Assembly: GCF_014174215.1 (NCBI RefSeq)
Contig: NZ_JABEQL010000004.1
Location: 124,001-188,000, forward strand
Source: Gluconacetobacter tumulicola
Lineage (GTDB): Bacteria; Pseudomonadota; Alphaproteobacteria; Acetobacterales; Acetobacteraceae
Length of the DNA stretch: 64,000 bases
Direction of reading: 5' to 3'
Part shown: piece by piece, positions 9,393 to 17,631 of the stretch
Layout: every line of letters begins with the position of its first letter
Numbering within the stretch: the first letter of the stretch is position 1
Notes under the pieces: generated by a model
Database searches by the model: none
What the model saw: only the letters and a program-made list of their open reading frames with translations
What the model was told of the DNA's origin: nothing
Program-made: the position numbers and the translations under genes

Positions 9393-9818
9393 ATGGCGAT
9401 GCAAGTCGGAGGCGGCGGCGATGAAGACGAGGTGGTGTCCGCCATCAACACCACTCCACTTGTCGACGTCATGCTGGTGCTGCTGATCATCTTCCTGATC
9501 ACCATCCCAGTCGCAACACACACGATCAAGGTGACCCTGCCGAAGGACGCCAACCAGCCCACTCAGACCAAGCCCGGCAACGTGGTGCTGGCGGTGACGG
9601 AGAACGGGCAGATCTACTGGAATGAAATCGCGATCAAAAGTCGCGCCGACCTTCTGGACAGGCTTGAAAAGGTGGCGGTGATCAAGCCGCAGCCCCAGAT
9701 CCAGATCCGTGGCGATGCCAAGTCGCGCTACGAATCGGTGGGGCGGGTGATCGCCACCTGTCAGGAAGCCGGGATCTACCACGTCGACTTCATCACCGAG
9801 CAGCCGCACTCGGACTGA
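9393..9818 (+). CDS. exbD: ExbD biopolymer transport protein, first copy
   Basis: A 141-residue single-span inner-membrane partner of ExbB. A short cytoplasmic N-terminus leads to the transmembrane helix containing the essential proton-carrying Asp (INTTPLVDVMLVLLIIFLI, Asp at about residue 26). A periplasmic domain follows. It starts two bases after the exbB stop, so the two are translationally coupled. A second, divergent ExbD follows at 9965. The two could form a mixed dimer in the channel or serve different clients. Confidence 0.95.
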   Translation: MAMQVGGGGDEDEVVSAINTTPLVDVMLVLLIIFLITIPVATHTIKVTLPKDANQPTQTKPGNVVLAVTENGQIYWNEIAIKSRADLLDRLEKVAVIKPQPQIQIRGDAKSRYESVGRVIATCQEAGIYHVDFITEQPHSD

Positions 9819-9832
9819 ACGACGGGGAACAA

Positions 9833-9949
9833 GGGGCCGGCCCGCGCCGGCCCCGGACTTCCGGGAATCTCACATCAGGGCGCCGCGTTCGCCCGTCCGC
9901 ACCGGTTCAGGGGTGGGCGGCCTGAACGGTCCGGCATCCGCGTTTTTTT
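9833..9949 (+). other. Structured gap between exbD1 and exbD2
   Basis: The 146-base gap holds two inverted repeats. The first is a perfect 9-bp stem GGGGCCGGC/GCCGGCCCC (9833-9841 and 9846-9854). The second is ACCGGTTCAGG/CCTGAACGGT (9901-9911 and 9921-9930, one bulge), followed 12 bases later by seven T residues (9943-9949). This looks like an attenuator that could lower expression of the downstream genes. The distance from stem to T-run is too long for a textbook terminator. Confidence 0.45.
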
Positions 9950-9964
9950 AGAGAGTACACCGCC

Positions 9965-10399
9965 ATGGGCATGAGTGTCGGCTCCGAGAGTACCCACGAA
10001 GACGAAGGTATGGTCGATATCAACACGACGCCGTTGATCGACGTCATGTTGGTGCTGCTGATCATGCTGATCATTACCATTCCGCTGCAGACCCATTCGG
10101 TCGCGCTGGACCTGCCCCAGGGCAACCCGCCGCCCTCGACCGACGTGCCGAAGGTCGTGACGGTCGCAATCGATTTCGACAACAGCATTTCCTGGAATGG
10201 CGAACCCATCGGGGACGAGGGATCGCTGCTGGCTCATTTCCAGCAGGCCGCCGCACTGCCCGACCAGCCCGAAATGCATATCCATCCCAATCGTCTGGCC
10301 GACTACAAGACGGTGGCGCATGTCCTTGCGGATGCCCAGAGGCTTGGCATTACCAAGCTGGGTATCGTAGGTCAGGATCAGTTCATGGAAGGACAATGA
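9965..10399 (+). CDS. exbD: ExbD biopolymer transport protein, second copy
   Basis: A 144-residue ExbD paralog with the same architecture as the gene upstream. A short acidic cytoplasmic arm (HEDEGMVDINTTPLIDVML) includes the essential transmembrane Asp, and a periplasmic domain follows. Sequence similarity to the first copy is high around the membrane span and low in the periplasmic part, so the duplication looks old. Either ATG (9965 or 9971) could be the start. Two tandem exbD genes occur in several alphaproteobacterial TonB operons. Their division of labour is not settled. Confidence 0.93.
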   Translation: MGMSVGSESTHEDEGMVDINTTPLIDVMLVLLIMLIITIPLQTHSVALDLPQGNPPPSTDVPKVVTVAIDFDNSISWNGEPIGDEGSLLAHFQQAAALPDQPEMHIHPNRLADYKTVAHVLADAQRLGITKLGIVGQDQFMEGQ

Positions 10400-10403
10400 G
10401 CTG

Positions 10404-11651
10404 ATGTCATTACGTCTGTTCCGCGCCGGCCTGCTTGCCGGCGTGATCGCCGCCGTTCCGTTTTCCGTCTCGCCGGTCGGGTCCGCCCTGGCGGCCGATG
10501 CCCTGAGTGCCAAGGTCGGCAAGCCCTTGCAGCAGGCGCAGGCCGCCCTGGCCGCGCACAGCTACGCCAAGGCGATGGCCGCCGTCGACGCGGCCGAGGC
10601 CGTGCCGGGCAAATCGGACTATGAAGAATATACCATCACCCAGATGCGCGCCGCCATCGCGGCGCAGTCGGGCGATGTGGCGGCGGCGACGGCCGCCTAT
10701 GACAAGCTGATCGCGTCCAGCCGCACTCCCAAGGATGCCAAGCTGCAGATGATGATGGCGGAGGCCACGATGGCCTACACCGCCAAGGACTATCCCCGGG
10801 CCGTCGCCGGGACCGAGCAGTATCTGAAAGCCGCCGGCAACAACCCGGCGATGGAAACGCTGCTGATCCAGTCCTATTACCTGCAGCAGGATTACAAGAA
10901 CGCGGCGCGCGTCCAGCAGGCGCAGATCGATGCCGCGCTCAAGGCCGGCAAGGTGCCCGCCGAGTCCCAACTGCAGCTTCTGGCGGCCTGCCAGACGCAG
11001 CTCAAGGACCAGTCGGGGCTGAACCACACCTATGTGACGCTGGTGTCCTATTATCCCAAGCCGGAATATTGGGCGCTGATCCTGCATGGGCTGATCACCA
11101 ACCCCAAGGTGGCGCCCGGCCTGCAGCTTGATGTCTATCGCATCCGGCTGGCGGCGGGCGTGCTGACGGCGCCGTCCGATTTCATGGACATGACCGAACT
11201 GGCCATGCAGGCGGGCCTGCCGCAACTGGCGCTGGACCTGATGAATGCAGGTTACGCCAGCGGTGCCCTGGGCAAGGATGCGGGGGCCGCACGCGAGGCC
11301 AAGCTGAAAGCCATGGTCGTGAAGGCGGTGGCCGACAAGAAGGCCACCATCGCGGCGGACGAAGCGGCTGCGGCCAATGCGCCGACGGGCAATGCGCTGC
11401 TGACCGTGGGTTACAATTACGTGACCTTCGGCCAGGCGGACAAGGGCCTTGCGGTCATGCAGCAGGGGCTGACGAAGGGGCCGCTGGACCCCAATATCGG
11501 CAAGCTGCATTACGGGCTGGCGCAGGCGGCGGCCGGGCATACCGCCGACGCCATCGCGACGCTCAAGACCGTCGCGGGCGAGAATGGCGCCCGGGATATC
11601 GCCCAGCTCTGGGTTCTCAAGCTGACCCCGGCAGCCGCCGCCCATCACTGA
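10404..11651 (+). CDS. Exported TPR-like repeat protein of the tonB operon
   Basis: A 415-residue protein with a clear signal peptide (cleavage expected after PVGSALA, near residue 30). The rest is a long array of Ala-rich amphipathic helical hairpins reminiscent of tetratricopeptide repeats, for example AQAALAAHSYAKAMAAVD, AEATMAYTAKDYPRAVAG and LHYGLAQAAAGHTADAIATL. It is predicted to be periplasmic. It starts four bases after the exbD2 stop and is followed by a terminator, so it is the last gene of the operon. That places it with TonB energy transfer, perhaps as a periplasmic scaffold, but no function is established from sequence. Confidence 0.75.
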   Translation: MSLRLFRAGLLAGVIAAVPFSVSPVGSALAADALSAKVGKPLQQAQAALAAHSYAKAMAAVDAAEAVPGKSDYEEYTITQMRAAIAAQSGDVAAATAAYDKLIASSRTPKDAKLQMMMAEATMAYTAKDYPRAVAGTEQYLKAAGNNPAMETLLIQSYYLQQDYKNAARVQQAQIDAALKAGKVPAESQLQLLAACQTQLKDQSGLNHTYVTLVSYYPKPEYWALILHGLITNPKVAPGLQLDVYRIRLAAGVLTAPSDFMDMTELAMQAGLPQLALDLMNAGYASGALGKDAGAAREAKLKAMVVKAVADKKATIAADEAAAANAPTGNALLTVGYNYVTFGQADKGLAVMQQGLTKGPLDPNIGKLHYGLAQAAAGHTADAIATLKTVAGENGARDIAQLWVLKLTPAAAAHH

Positions 11652-11700
11652 GCGGTGGCCGGGCATGAACGGCCCGGCATGATGACCCGGCATACGGCGA

Positions 11701-11729
11701 GGCCGGGCGGATCGTTCCGCCCGGCCTTT
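11701..11729 (+). terminator. Terminator of the tonB operon
   Basis: A perfect 11-bp stem, GGCCGGGCGGA (11701-11711) with TCCGCCCGGCC (11716-11726), has a TCGT loop and only three following T residues. It lies 50 bases after the last gene of the operon. The hairpin is very stable but the U-tract is short. Confidence 0.7.
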
Positions 11730-11817
11730 GCTGATTGATGGGGTTCTTTTCGCCGATGCCGATTTTGCGGTATCCTTCCGTCATCCCGGCCCGATCCGGC
11801 GGCCAGTGCTTTCAGGA

Positions 11818-12612
11818 ATGACGATTCACCTCGTGACGATGTCCCAGACCGCCCCAGATTCCGACCTGCCTGCCCGCATTCTGGTCGTCGAGGACGATCC
11901 CGGCATGCGCACCCTGCTGGTAAGGGCCTTGCAGGCCGATGGCTATCGCGTGCGGGGCGTGCAGGATGGGCGCGAGATGTGGGCCGCGCTGGCGGCATCA
12001 CCCGCCGACCTGATCGTGCTGGACGTGATGCTGCCGGGGACCAACGGGCTGGATCTCTGCCGCTCGCTGCGGCGGGGCGGCACGCCGGGTAGCGAGGCCA
12101 TCCAGCCTGATCGGCACACGCCCGTCATCATGGTTTCGGCCCGGGGCGAAGAACTGGACCGCGTGCTCGGCCTCGAACTCGGGGCTGACGATTACGTGGC
12201 CAAGCCCTTCAGCCAGAAGGAATTGCTGGCACGGGTCCGCGCGGTGCTGCGGCGCGGCAGCGGTGGCGTGACCGGGGTTCAGCCCAGCACCCCGCGCCGT
12301 GAAACGCTGAAATTCGCCGGCTGGACGCTGGATCTGCGCCGGCGCGAACTGATCGACCCCTCGGGGGCGGTGGTGGATATTTCCGGCGCCGAGCATGATC
12401 TGCTGGCCAGCTTCCTAGACAATCCGCAACGGGTGATCGGGCGCGATCGGCTGCTGGAACTGTCGCGCACGCGTCTGGGTGATGTGTCCGATCGCAGTGT
12501 GGACGTTCTGGTCAGTCGCCTCCGCCGCAAGCTGGGCAACGACTCCGAAGCCCTGATCCGGACCGTCCGGGGGTTGGGGTATATCTTCACCGCCCCCGTA
12601 GAACGCCTCTAG
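11818..12612 (+). CDS. OmpR/PhoB-family response regulator
   Basis: A 264-residue DNA-binding response regulator. The receiver domain (residues ~20-140) has the acidic pair in VVEDDPGM, the phospho-acceptor Asp in LIVLDVMLPG and Lys in DDYVAKPF. The C-terminal winged helix (residues ~165-260) ends in the usual RTVRGLGYIF. Start choice is uncertain: ATG at 11818 or 11839, neither with a clear ribosome site. The receiver starts only after either one. Its partner kinase lies downstream at 13004, but the two are unusually separated by about 390 bases of tandem repeats. It resembles the PetR/OmpR group. The target genes are unknown. Confidence 0.92.
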   Translation: MTIHLVTMSQTAPDSDLPARILVVEDDPGMRTLLVRALQADGYRVRGVQDGREMWAALAASPADLIVLDVMLPGTNGLDLCRSLRRGGTPGSEAIQPDRHTPVIMVSARGEELDRVLGLELGADDYVAKPFSQKELLARVRAVLRRGSGGVTGVQPSTPRRETLKFAGWTLDLRRRELIDPSGAVVDISGAEHDLLASFLDNPQRVIGRDRLLELSRTRLGDVSDRSVDVLVSRLRRKLGNDSEALIRTVRGLGYIFTAPVERL

Positions 12613-12958
12613 TGTGTGCGCGGAAACGCGCGCTGGTGGCGATCCGACGCGCGTTTCCTGCGCGCCGGTGCTCACGGCCATATAGGCCGCTCCGCTCCGG
12701 TGCTCGGAAACGCACGCCGGGCGCGGCCCTGTGGGCCGCTCTCGCTCACCAGCCCACGTTTCCGCGCACACACTCCCGGCCATATGCGCTGGCGGCGATC
12801 CGACGCGCGTTTCCTGCACTCCGGTGCTTACGGCAATATATGCCGCTCCGCTCCGGTGCTCGGAAATACGCGCCGGGCGCGGCCCTGTGGGCCGCTCTTG
12901 CTCACCAGCCCACGTTTCCGCGCACACACTCCCGGCCATATGCGCTGGCGGCGATCTG
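12613..12958. repeat. 156-bp tandem duplication between regulator and kinase genes
   Basis: Two nearly complete copies (12631-12786 and 12787-12942) and the first ~16 bases of a third (from 12943) repeat with an exact period of 156. This was read from the recurring block that begins CGCTGG and contains GCGATCCGACGCGCGTTTCC. The copies differ at scattered positions. The 16 bases at 12613-12628 are the reverse complement of segments inside each copy (12757-12772 and 12913-12928). The array can therefore fold into large alternative hairpins. The segment has no gene of its own that I can support. It fills the gap between the response regulator stop and the kinase start. Confidence 0.88.
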
Positions 12959-13003
12959 GCGTGCGTCCCGGGTCGGGCGTTGACTGTCGGGTCTTCGCCT
13001 GGG

Positions 13004-14398
13004 GTGCGGCGGATCACGCTCTGGCCGCGGGGGTTGGTCGGGCGGGTGACGTTTGTGCTGCTGGCGGCGGTGGCGCTGGTGTTCCTGGGCAGTTCGGCGT
13101 TTTACGAAGAGGCCGAGACCTATACGGTCGATGATGCGCAGTTGGACGCCATCGGCGAGCGGCTGGCGGTCGATGCGCGGGTGCTGGCGGCCACGCCGCT
13201 GTCCCAGCGGCCGATCCTGGCGGCCATGCTTTCGACCGGCGACCTGACGCTCGACTGGCGGCCGCCTGTGGCGGGCCGGCCCATGAAACCGGAGCCGGCG
13301 GCGCTGCGCGACCTGCATGACAGGCTGGTGGCGAACCGCGAAGCCCTGCGAGGGGCGGTTCTCAACCTGTCTCCGACCCAGATCGGCACCTCCGACGTGC
13401 GCGGCATCGTGCGGCTGCCCGATGGCAGCCGGCTGGGCTTCGTGGCGCCGGATATCCTCCAGCCGCACCATATGACGCGGGGCCTGGCCTCGGCCGCCAT
13501 TCTGGCCGGGGCGGTGCTGCTGGCGGCGGCGATGCTGGTGCATACGCTCAGCATGCCGCTTCGGGCCCTGGCGGATCTGGCGGATGGGGTCGGTTCAGGC
13601 CGCTGGGTGCCGGTCGAGGAGAAGGGACCGCGGGAGGTTCGTCACCTGGCGCGGGCGATCAATGCCATGCAGGATCGCATCCGCCGGCTGATCGCCGACC
13701 GGACCGAGGCGCTGGCCGCCGTGTCGCACGATTTGCGCACGCCCCTGGCACGCCTGCGCCTGCGCGCCGGCTTTCTGAACGATCCGGAAGCGCAGAGCGC
13801 GATCGAAAGCGATGTCGCGGAGATGGAGGCGATGGTCGGCGGCGTGCTGGCCTATCTGTCCGGCGAGAATGACCCCGAAACCGTGCGATCGGTGGATCTG
13901 GTCTCGATCCTGAGGACATTGGTCGACGATGCGGCCGATCAGGGGCGGGACGTCATGTATGACGGCGTGGAGCACTGCCTGGTGAAAGTCCGGCCGCTGG
14001 CGATGAAGCGCGTCTTCGGCAATCTGATCGACAATGCGGTCAATTATGGCGGCGCGGCGCGGGTGGGCCTGTCGGTTGCGCCCGACGGACTGCGGATACG
14101 GGTCGATGATGATGGGCCGGGCCTGCCCGAAGCCGAACTGACGCGGGTGCTGGCGCCCTTCTATCGCGTGGAGGGGTCGCGGTCGCGGTCCACGGGCGGT
14201 CTGGGGCTGGGGCTGGCGATCGTGAACCGCGAGGTGACGCGTGAAGGGGGCCGGTTCACCCTGGCGAACCGGCCCGAAGGCGGATTGCGGGCCGAGATCC
14301 TGCTGCCCCGCTCGCGGGTCCAGAATGGGGGCAAGGCTCAGGGCGCGGGCAAGACTCAGGGTGTCGGCAGGGCGGGGCGGTCGGCCAGCGACAGGTGA
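13004..14398 (+). CDS. Sensor histidine kinase, partner of the upstream OmpR-type regulator
   Basis: A membrane histidine kinase of about 464 residues. It has a first transmembrane helix (GRVTFVLLAAVALVFLGSS), a short periplasmic sensor, a second helix (AAILAGAVLLAAAMLVHTLS) leading into HAMP, a HisKA domain with the phospho-accepting His in AVSHDLRTPLARLR, and a HATPase domain with NLIDNAVNYG, DDDGPGLP and GLGLGLAIV boxes. The frame stays open upstream through the 156-bp repeats. That extension is low-complexity and repeat-derived, so I place the start at GTG 13004, with TTG 12980 as the alternative. Its last 43 bases overlap the convergent gene ending at 14356. The stimulus is unknown. Confidence 0.88.
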   Translation: MRRITLWPRGLVGRVTFVLLAAVALVFLGSSAFYEEAETYTVDDAQLDAIGERLAVDARVLAATPLSQRPILAAMLSTGDLTLDWRPPVAGRPMKPEPAALRDLHDRLVANREALRGAVLNLSPTQIGTSDVRGIVRLPDGSRLGFVAPDILQPHHMTRGLASAAILAGAVLLAAAMLVHTLSMPLRALADLADGVGSGRWVPVEEKGPREVRHLARAINAMQDRIRRLIADRTEALAAVSHDLRTPLARLRLRAGFLNDPEAQSAIESDVAEMEAMVGGVLAYLSGENDPETVRSVDLVSILRTLVDDAADQGRDVMYDGVEHCLVKVRPLAMKRVFGNLIDNAVNYGGAARVGLSVAPDGLRIRVDDDGPGLPEAELTRVLAPFYRVEGSRSRSTGGLGLGLAIVNREVTREGGRFTLANRPEGGLRAEILLPRSRVQNGGKAQGAGKTQGVGRAGRSASDR

Positions 14399-15384
14399 AG
14401 CAGGGGCTGGTTGGTGTTCAGCCAGATCCCGTGCGGCGAACGGCCGGTGCGGATGGTATCGGTGACCTCGCCGCTCGTGGGGTCGATGATCGCGACATGC
14501 TGCCGCCAGCGCAGCGTCGCCCACATCTTGCCGTCGGGCGCGAAGACGATGTCATCCGGGCCGCCCGCCACGTGGTAGGACTGCACGACGTTCAGCGTAT
14601 CCCAGTCCAGCCGTTCGATGATGCCTGAGGCGCGGCAGGTCACATACAGGCGCTTCTGGTCGGGCGAGACGAACAGATTGTGCGGGCCCGGCGCCATTTC
14701 GATCTTGCGCGCGATATGGCCGTCCGTCGGGTCCAGGGCCGCGACATAGCTGGTGCCCATCACGCCGACCAGGATCTGCCCGTTATGCCACAGCACGCCG
14801 GCGGGCGTGGACCCGACATCGGATGTCCACAGCACGTTGCCGGTCGCCGTTTCGATGGCCGTCAGCTTTCCGGTATCCTGCAGGCTGACATACACCACCG
14901 AGGAATCCGGCGCGTAGTTCATGTGGCTCGGCATCGCGTCGACATGGATGCGGTGCAGCAGGTGATAGTCGGCGGCGTCGTAGATATCGACCTGGTTGCG
15001 GGCCAGTCCGGCGACGGTGAAGAAGCGGCCGTCGGGGCTGAACTGAAGCTGGTAGGGATCGGCAACGGGAATCTGCTTCACCCGCTCGCCGGTGACCGCA
15101 TCGAGAAAGAACAGCATGTTGCCGGCCGTATCGCCGACCAGCAGATATTTGCCATCGGGCGTCGGCGCAGTGTGGTGCGGCTCGCGCAGGACGGAGACGC
15201 GGCGGATTTCCTGATGGGTGTCGATATCGAATTCGCTGATCGTGGCATCGGCGGAATTCAGCACGAAGGCCAGGCGCTCGGCTCGCGCGGCCCCGGCGGA
15301 GAGAACGGCCAGCGACGCGCATGCCATCATCAGCATGCTGGCGCGGCGGACAAGGCGGGTAGGGCGGAGCGGGACGGAACGCAT
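14356..15384 (-). CDS. Secreted YVTN-type beta-propeller protein
   Basis: A 342-residue protein with a signal peptide (cleavage near LSAGAARA). Repeating blades contain motifs such as TPDGKYLLVGD, SPDGRFFTVAG, SPDQKRLYVTC and APDGKMWATL, typical of seven-bladed YVTN/lactonase-like propellers found in the periplasm. I start it at the ATG at 15382-15384. A longer frame upstream lacks a signal-like start. The reading frame is on the opposite strand to the two-component pair and converges with the kinase gene. Such proteins are often linked to redox-enzyme or surface functions, but no catalytic residue is recognised here. A second, unrelated-looking YVTN protein lies at 61312. Confidence 0.82.
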   Translation of the reverse strand: MRSVPLRPTRLVRRASMLMMACASLAVLSAGAARAERLAFVLNSADATISEFDIDTHQEIRRVSVLREPHHTAPTPDGKYLLVGDTAGNMLFFLDAVTGERVKQIPVADPYQLQFSPDGRFFTVAGLARNQVDIYDAADYHLLHRIHVDAMPSHMNYAPDSSVVYVSLQDTGKLTAIETATGNVLWTSDVGSTPAGVLWHNGQILVGVMGTSYVAALDPTDGHIARKIEMAPGPHNLFVSPDQKRLYVTCRASGIIERLDWDTLNVVQSYHVAGGPDDIVFAPDGKMWATLRWRQHVAIIDPTSGEVTDTIRTGRSPHGIWLNTNQPLLHLSLADRPALPTP

Positions 15385-15751
15385 GGTGGATTCGGTGCCT
15401 CGGCTGGTCAGAACAGGCCCTAGCCGTGGATCGCACGTCCCTCGCCGGGCCCGGGAACCTGACCGAAAATGCGGGCCGGCTCCCACATCATGCAAGGCCA
15501 GAGCCCTTTCTGTGTGTCAATGCATTTCGGACATCGGGTGCTGCTTTCGCCATGACTTCGCGCAAGGACAGATTGCGTTTCCGTCATCTCCGGCGGGACA
15601 GACGCATTTCCGGCGGCTCGTCCACAGGCGGCGGCATGCCTCCATTCCGCCATCAGGGGCTTGTTTCGCCGCGCGTCTTGGCACATCTGGACAGTAACCG
15701 GACCGCCACGGTCCGCCTTGCGCTGCCCCCAGCCGGATAAGGCCCATATCG
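15385..15751. other. Divergent intergenic region, no gene seen
   Basis: This 367-base gap separates the divergent propeller and nfuA genes and should contain both promoters. I see no good sigma-70 pair, hairpin with T-run, tRNA or conserved small ORF in it. Confidence 0.5.
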
Positions 15752-16315
15752 ATGTTCATCGAAACCGAAGATACCCCCAATCCCGCGACCCTGAAATTCC
15801 TGCCGGGCCGCACGGTCATGCCCGGGCGCAGCACCGCGGATTTCGTCAGTCCCGACGCGGTTGCCGGCCGGTCCGCGCTGGCGGAAACCCTGTTCGACCA
15901 GCCCGGCGTGGCGCGGGTCTTCCTGGGTGGCGATTTCGTGGCCGTGACCAAGGACGAGACGGTCGAATGGTCGGCGCTGAAGCCGCAGATCCTGTCGGTC
16001 CTGGTCGATTTCTTCGTCTCCGGCCGCCCGGTGGTCGAGGAGGATACGGCGGTCGAGGAAGAGCTGATCGCGCCGGAGGATGAGGAAATCGTCCGCCAGA
16101 TCAAGGAGCTGCTGGACACGCGCGTCCGTCCGGCCGTGGCCGGCGATGGCGGGGACATCGTGTTCCGCGGCTATCGCGACGGCGTGGTGCGCCTGACGAT
16201 GCAGGGCGCCTGCTCGGGCTGTCCGTCCTCGCGGGCGACGCTGAAGCATGGCGTCGAGAACATGTTGCGGCACTATGTGCCGGAAGTGGTGTCGGTCGAG
16301 CAGGTGGACGCCTGA
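15752..16315 (+). CDS. nfuA: NfuA/NifU-like iron-sulfur scaffold-carrier protein
   Basis: A 187-residue protein with an N-terminal Nfu domain (MFIETEDTPNPATLKFLPGR). The C-terminal NifU domain carries the [4Fe-4S]-binding pair Cys154-x-x-Cys157 in GACSGCPSS, preceded by RPAVAGDGGDI. It accepts or delivers Fe-S clusters to apo-enzymes such as aconitase-type targets. Length and domain order match alphaproteobacterial Nfu proteins. It is 35 bases upstream of the nitroreductase gene and is probably co-transcribed with it and tsaB-rimI. Succinate dehydrogenase (23-27 kb) is one obvious Fe-S client in this window. Confidence 0.94.
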   Translation: MFIETEDTPNPATLKFLPGRTVMPGRSTADFVSPDAVAGRSALAETLFDQPGVARVFLGGDFVAVTKDETVEWSALKPQILSVLVDFFVSGRPVVEEDTAVEEELIAPEDEEIVRQIKELLDTRVRPAVAGDGGDIVFRGYRDGVVRLTMQGACSGCPSSRATLKHGVENMLRHYVPEVVSVEQVDA

Positions 16316-16350
16316 CCTTTCGGTCACCGTTACGCAAGGTGGGAGACGAC

Positions 16351-16935
16351 ATGGTTCTGGACGAAGCCGGGCTGGACCTGCTGTTCCGTACGGCGCGCAC
16401 GCCCGAGCGCTGGCGCGACGAACCGGTGACGGACGATGTGCTGCATCGCCTGTACGACCTGGTGCGGCTGGGGCCGACCTCGGGCAATTGCTCGCCCGCT
16501 CGTTTCGTGTTCCTGCGCTCCGCCGACAATCGCGAAAGGCTGCGTGCCACCCTGTCCGAGGGCAATGTCGACAAGGTGCTGTCCGCGCCGGTCACGGTGA
16601 TCGTGGCACACGATCCGCTGTTCTTCGACCGTTTCGCGACCCTGAACCCCGAGCCAGGCCTGCGGGCCTGGTTCGCCGCCGATGTCGGGCTGGCCGAGGA
16701 AACGGCCTTTCGCAACGGCACCCTGCAAGGGGGGTACCTGATCATGGCCGCGCGGGCGCTGGGGCTGGATGTGCTGCCGATTTCCGGCTTCGACGCCTAT
16801 GCGGTCGAGGATGCGTTCCTGGCCGCGCAGGGCTGGCGGGTCAATTTCCTGGTCAGCCTGGGCTATGCCGATGGACAGCCCGAGCGGCCGCGCGCGCCGC
16901 GCCTGTCCTTCGACGATGCCTGCCTGATGCTCTGA
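16351..16935 (+). CDS. Nitroreductase-family protein (RutE-like)
   Basis: A 194-residue FMN-dependent oxidoreductase of the nitroreductase fold. Visible family features are an N-terminal RTARTPERWRDEPV segment, the LGPTSGNCSPARFVF cofactor-binding block, and an ETAFRNGTLQGGYLIMAARALGLDV helix region near residues 110-135. Overall it most resembles 3-hydroxypropanoate dehydrogenase/malonic semialdehyde reductase (RutE, HadB). No other pyrimidine-catabolism (rut) gene is nearby, so the substrate is open. The ATG at 16351 has GGGAG six bases upstream. A GTG twelve bases earlier is less likely. Confidence 0.85.
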   Translation: MVLDEAGLDLLFRTARTPERWRDEPVTDDVLHRLYDLVRLGPTSGNCSPARFVFLRSADNRERLRATLSEGNVDKVLSAPVTVIVAHDPLFFDRFATLNPEPGLRAWFAADVGLAEETAFRNGTLQGGYLIMAARALGLDVLPISGFDAYAVEDAFLAAQGWRVNFLVSLGYADGQPERPRAPRLSFDDACLML

Positions 16936-16941
16936 CCCCAC

Positions 16942-17631
16942 GTGCGGATTCTGGTGATCAACGCCGCCCCGGCCGGAGCGGAGGCGACTGCCCTGCTGGG
17001 CTGTGTCCAGGAGGAAGAGGGCGCGCTGCATCCCGTGCGGATGCTCGACCTGCCCGGACGCGGGGGCGCGGAAGCGATGCCTGCCCATTGCAGCGCGCTG
17101 CTGGCGGCATGCGGATGGCGGCCGGCGGATCTTGATCTGATCGCGGTGGTCGTCGGGCCAGGCTCGTTCACCGGATTGCGGGCGTCGCTGGCCCTGGCGC
17201 ACGGTCTGGCGCTGGGGACGGGCTGCGCCCTGGCGGGTATCACGAGCGGCGAGGCCATGGCCCGTGCCCTGCGGGAAGAGGCCGGGCCCGGGCGGGCGGT
17301 GCTGTGCCTGTCCTTTGCGCGGCGTGGCCGCATCTTCGTCGAGCAGGATGGCGTGGTGCGGGCCGCGATGTGTGACGATTTCGTCTTTCCGCCCGGCAGG
17401 CTGCTGCTGGCGGGCGACGCGGCGGCCGGCATGCTGGCGGCACGCGGCGCGGGGCGGGACGATATCGCCCTGTCGTCGCGGACCGTGCCCGATGGGGTGA
17501 TGATCGCGCAGGCGGCCCTGGACCGCCGGGCAGCCGGGCTGGCGGCGCGCGAGATCCTGCCGCTTTACGTCGATCCGCCCGAGGCGAAACTGCCTGCGGC
17601 GGGGCTGCGCCCGGCCCCCGGCGCGTTGTGA
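16942..17631 (+). CDS. tsaB: tRNA threonylcarbamoyladenosine biosynthesis protein TsaB
   Basis: TsaB is the dimerisation partner of TsaD in making the t6A37 modification of ANN-decoding tRNAs. The 229-residue protein has an ASKHA-fold N-terminus (MRILVINAAPAGAEA) and the diagnostic GPGSFTGLRASLALAHGLALG block. It starts with GTG at 16942, six bases after the nitroreductase stop. Its stop overlaps the rimI start (GTGA at 17628-17631), the usual tsaB-rimI coupling. The N-terminal 'DT.' signature is degenerate here (NAAP), as in several alphaproteobacteria. Confidence 0.92.
   Translation: MRILVINAAPAGAEATALLGCVQEEEGALHPVRMLDLPGRGGAEAMPAHCSALLAACGWRPADLDLIAVVVGPGSFTGLRASLALAHGLALGTGCALAGITSGEAMARALREEAGPGRAVLCLSFARRGRIFVEQDGVVRAAMCDDFVFPPGRLLLAGDAAAGMLAARGAGRDDIALSSRTVPDGVMIAQAALDRRAAGLAAREILPLYVDPPEAKLPAAGLRPAPGAL

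Noticed and set aside
12613-12958. CRISPR array
   Set aside because: The units are long direct tandem copies of 156 bases without spacer/repeat alternation, and no cas genes are nearby.
12731-13003. N-terminal extension of the histidine kinase through the tandem repeats
   Set aside because: The open frame encodes the same repeat-derived low-complexity peptide twice. The first transmembrane helix begins only after 13004.
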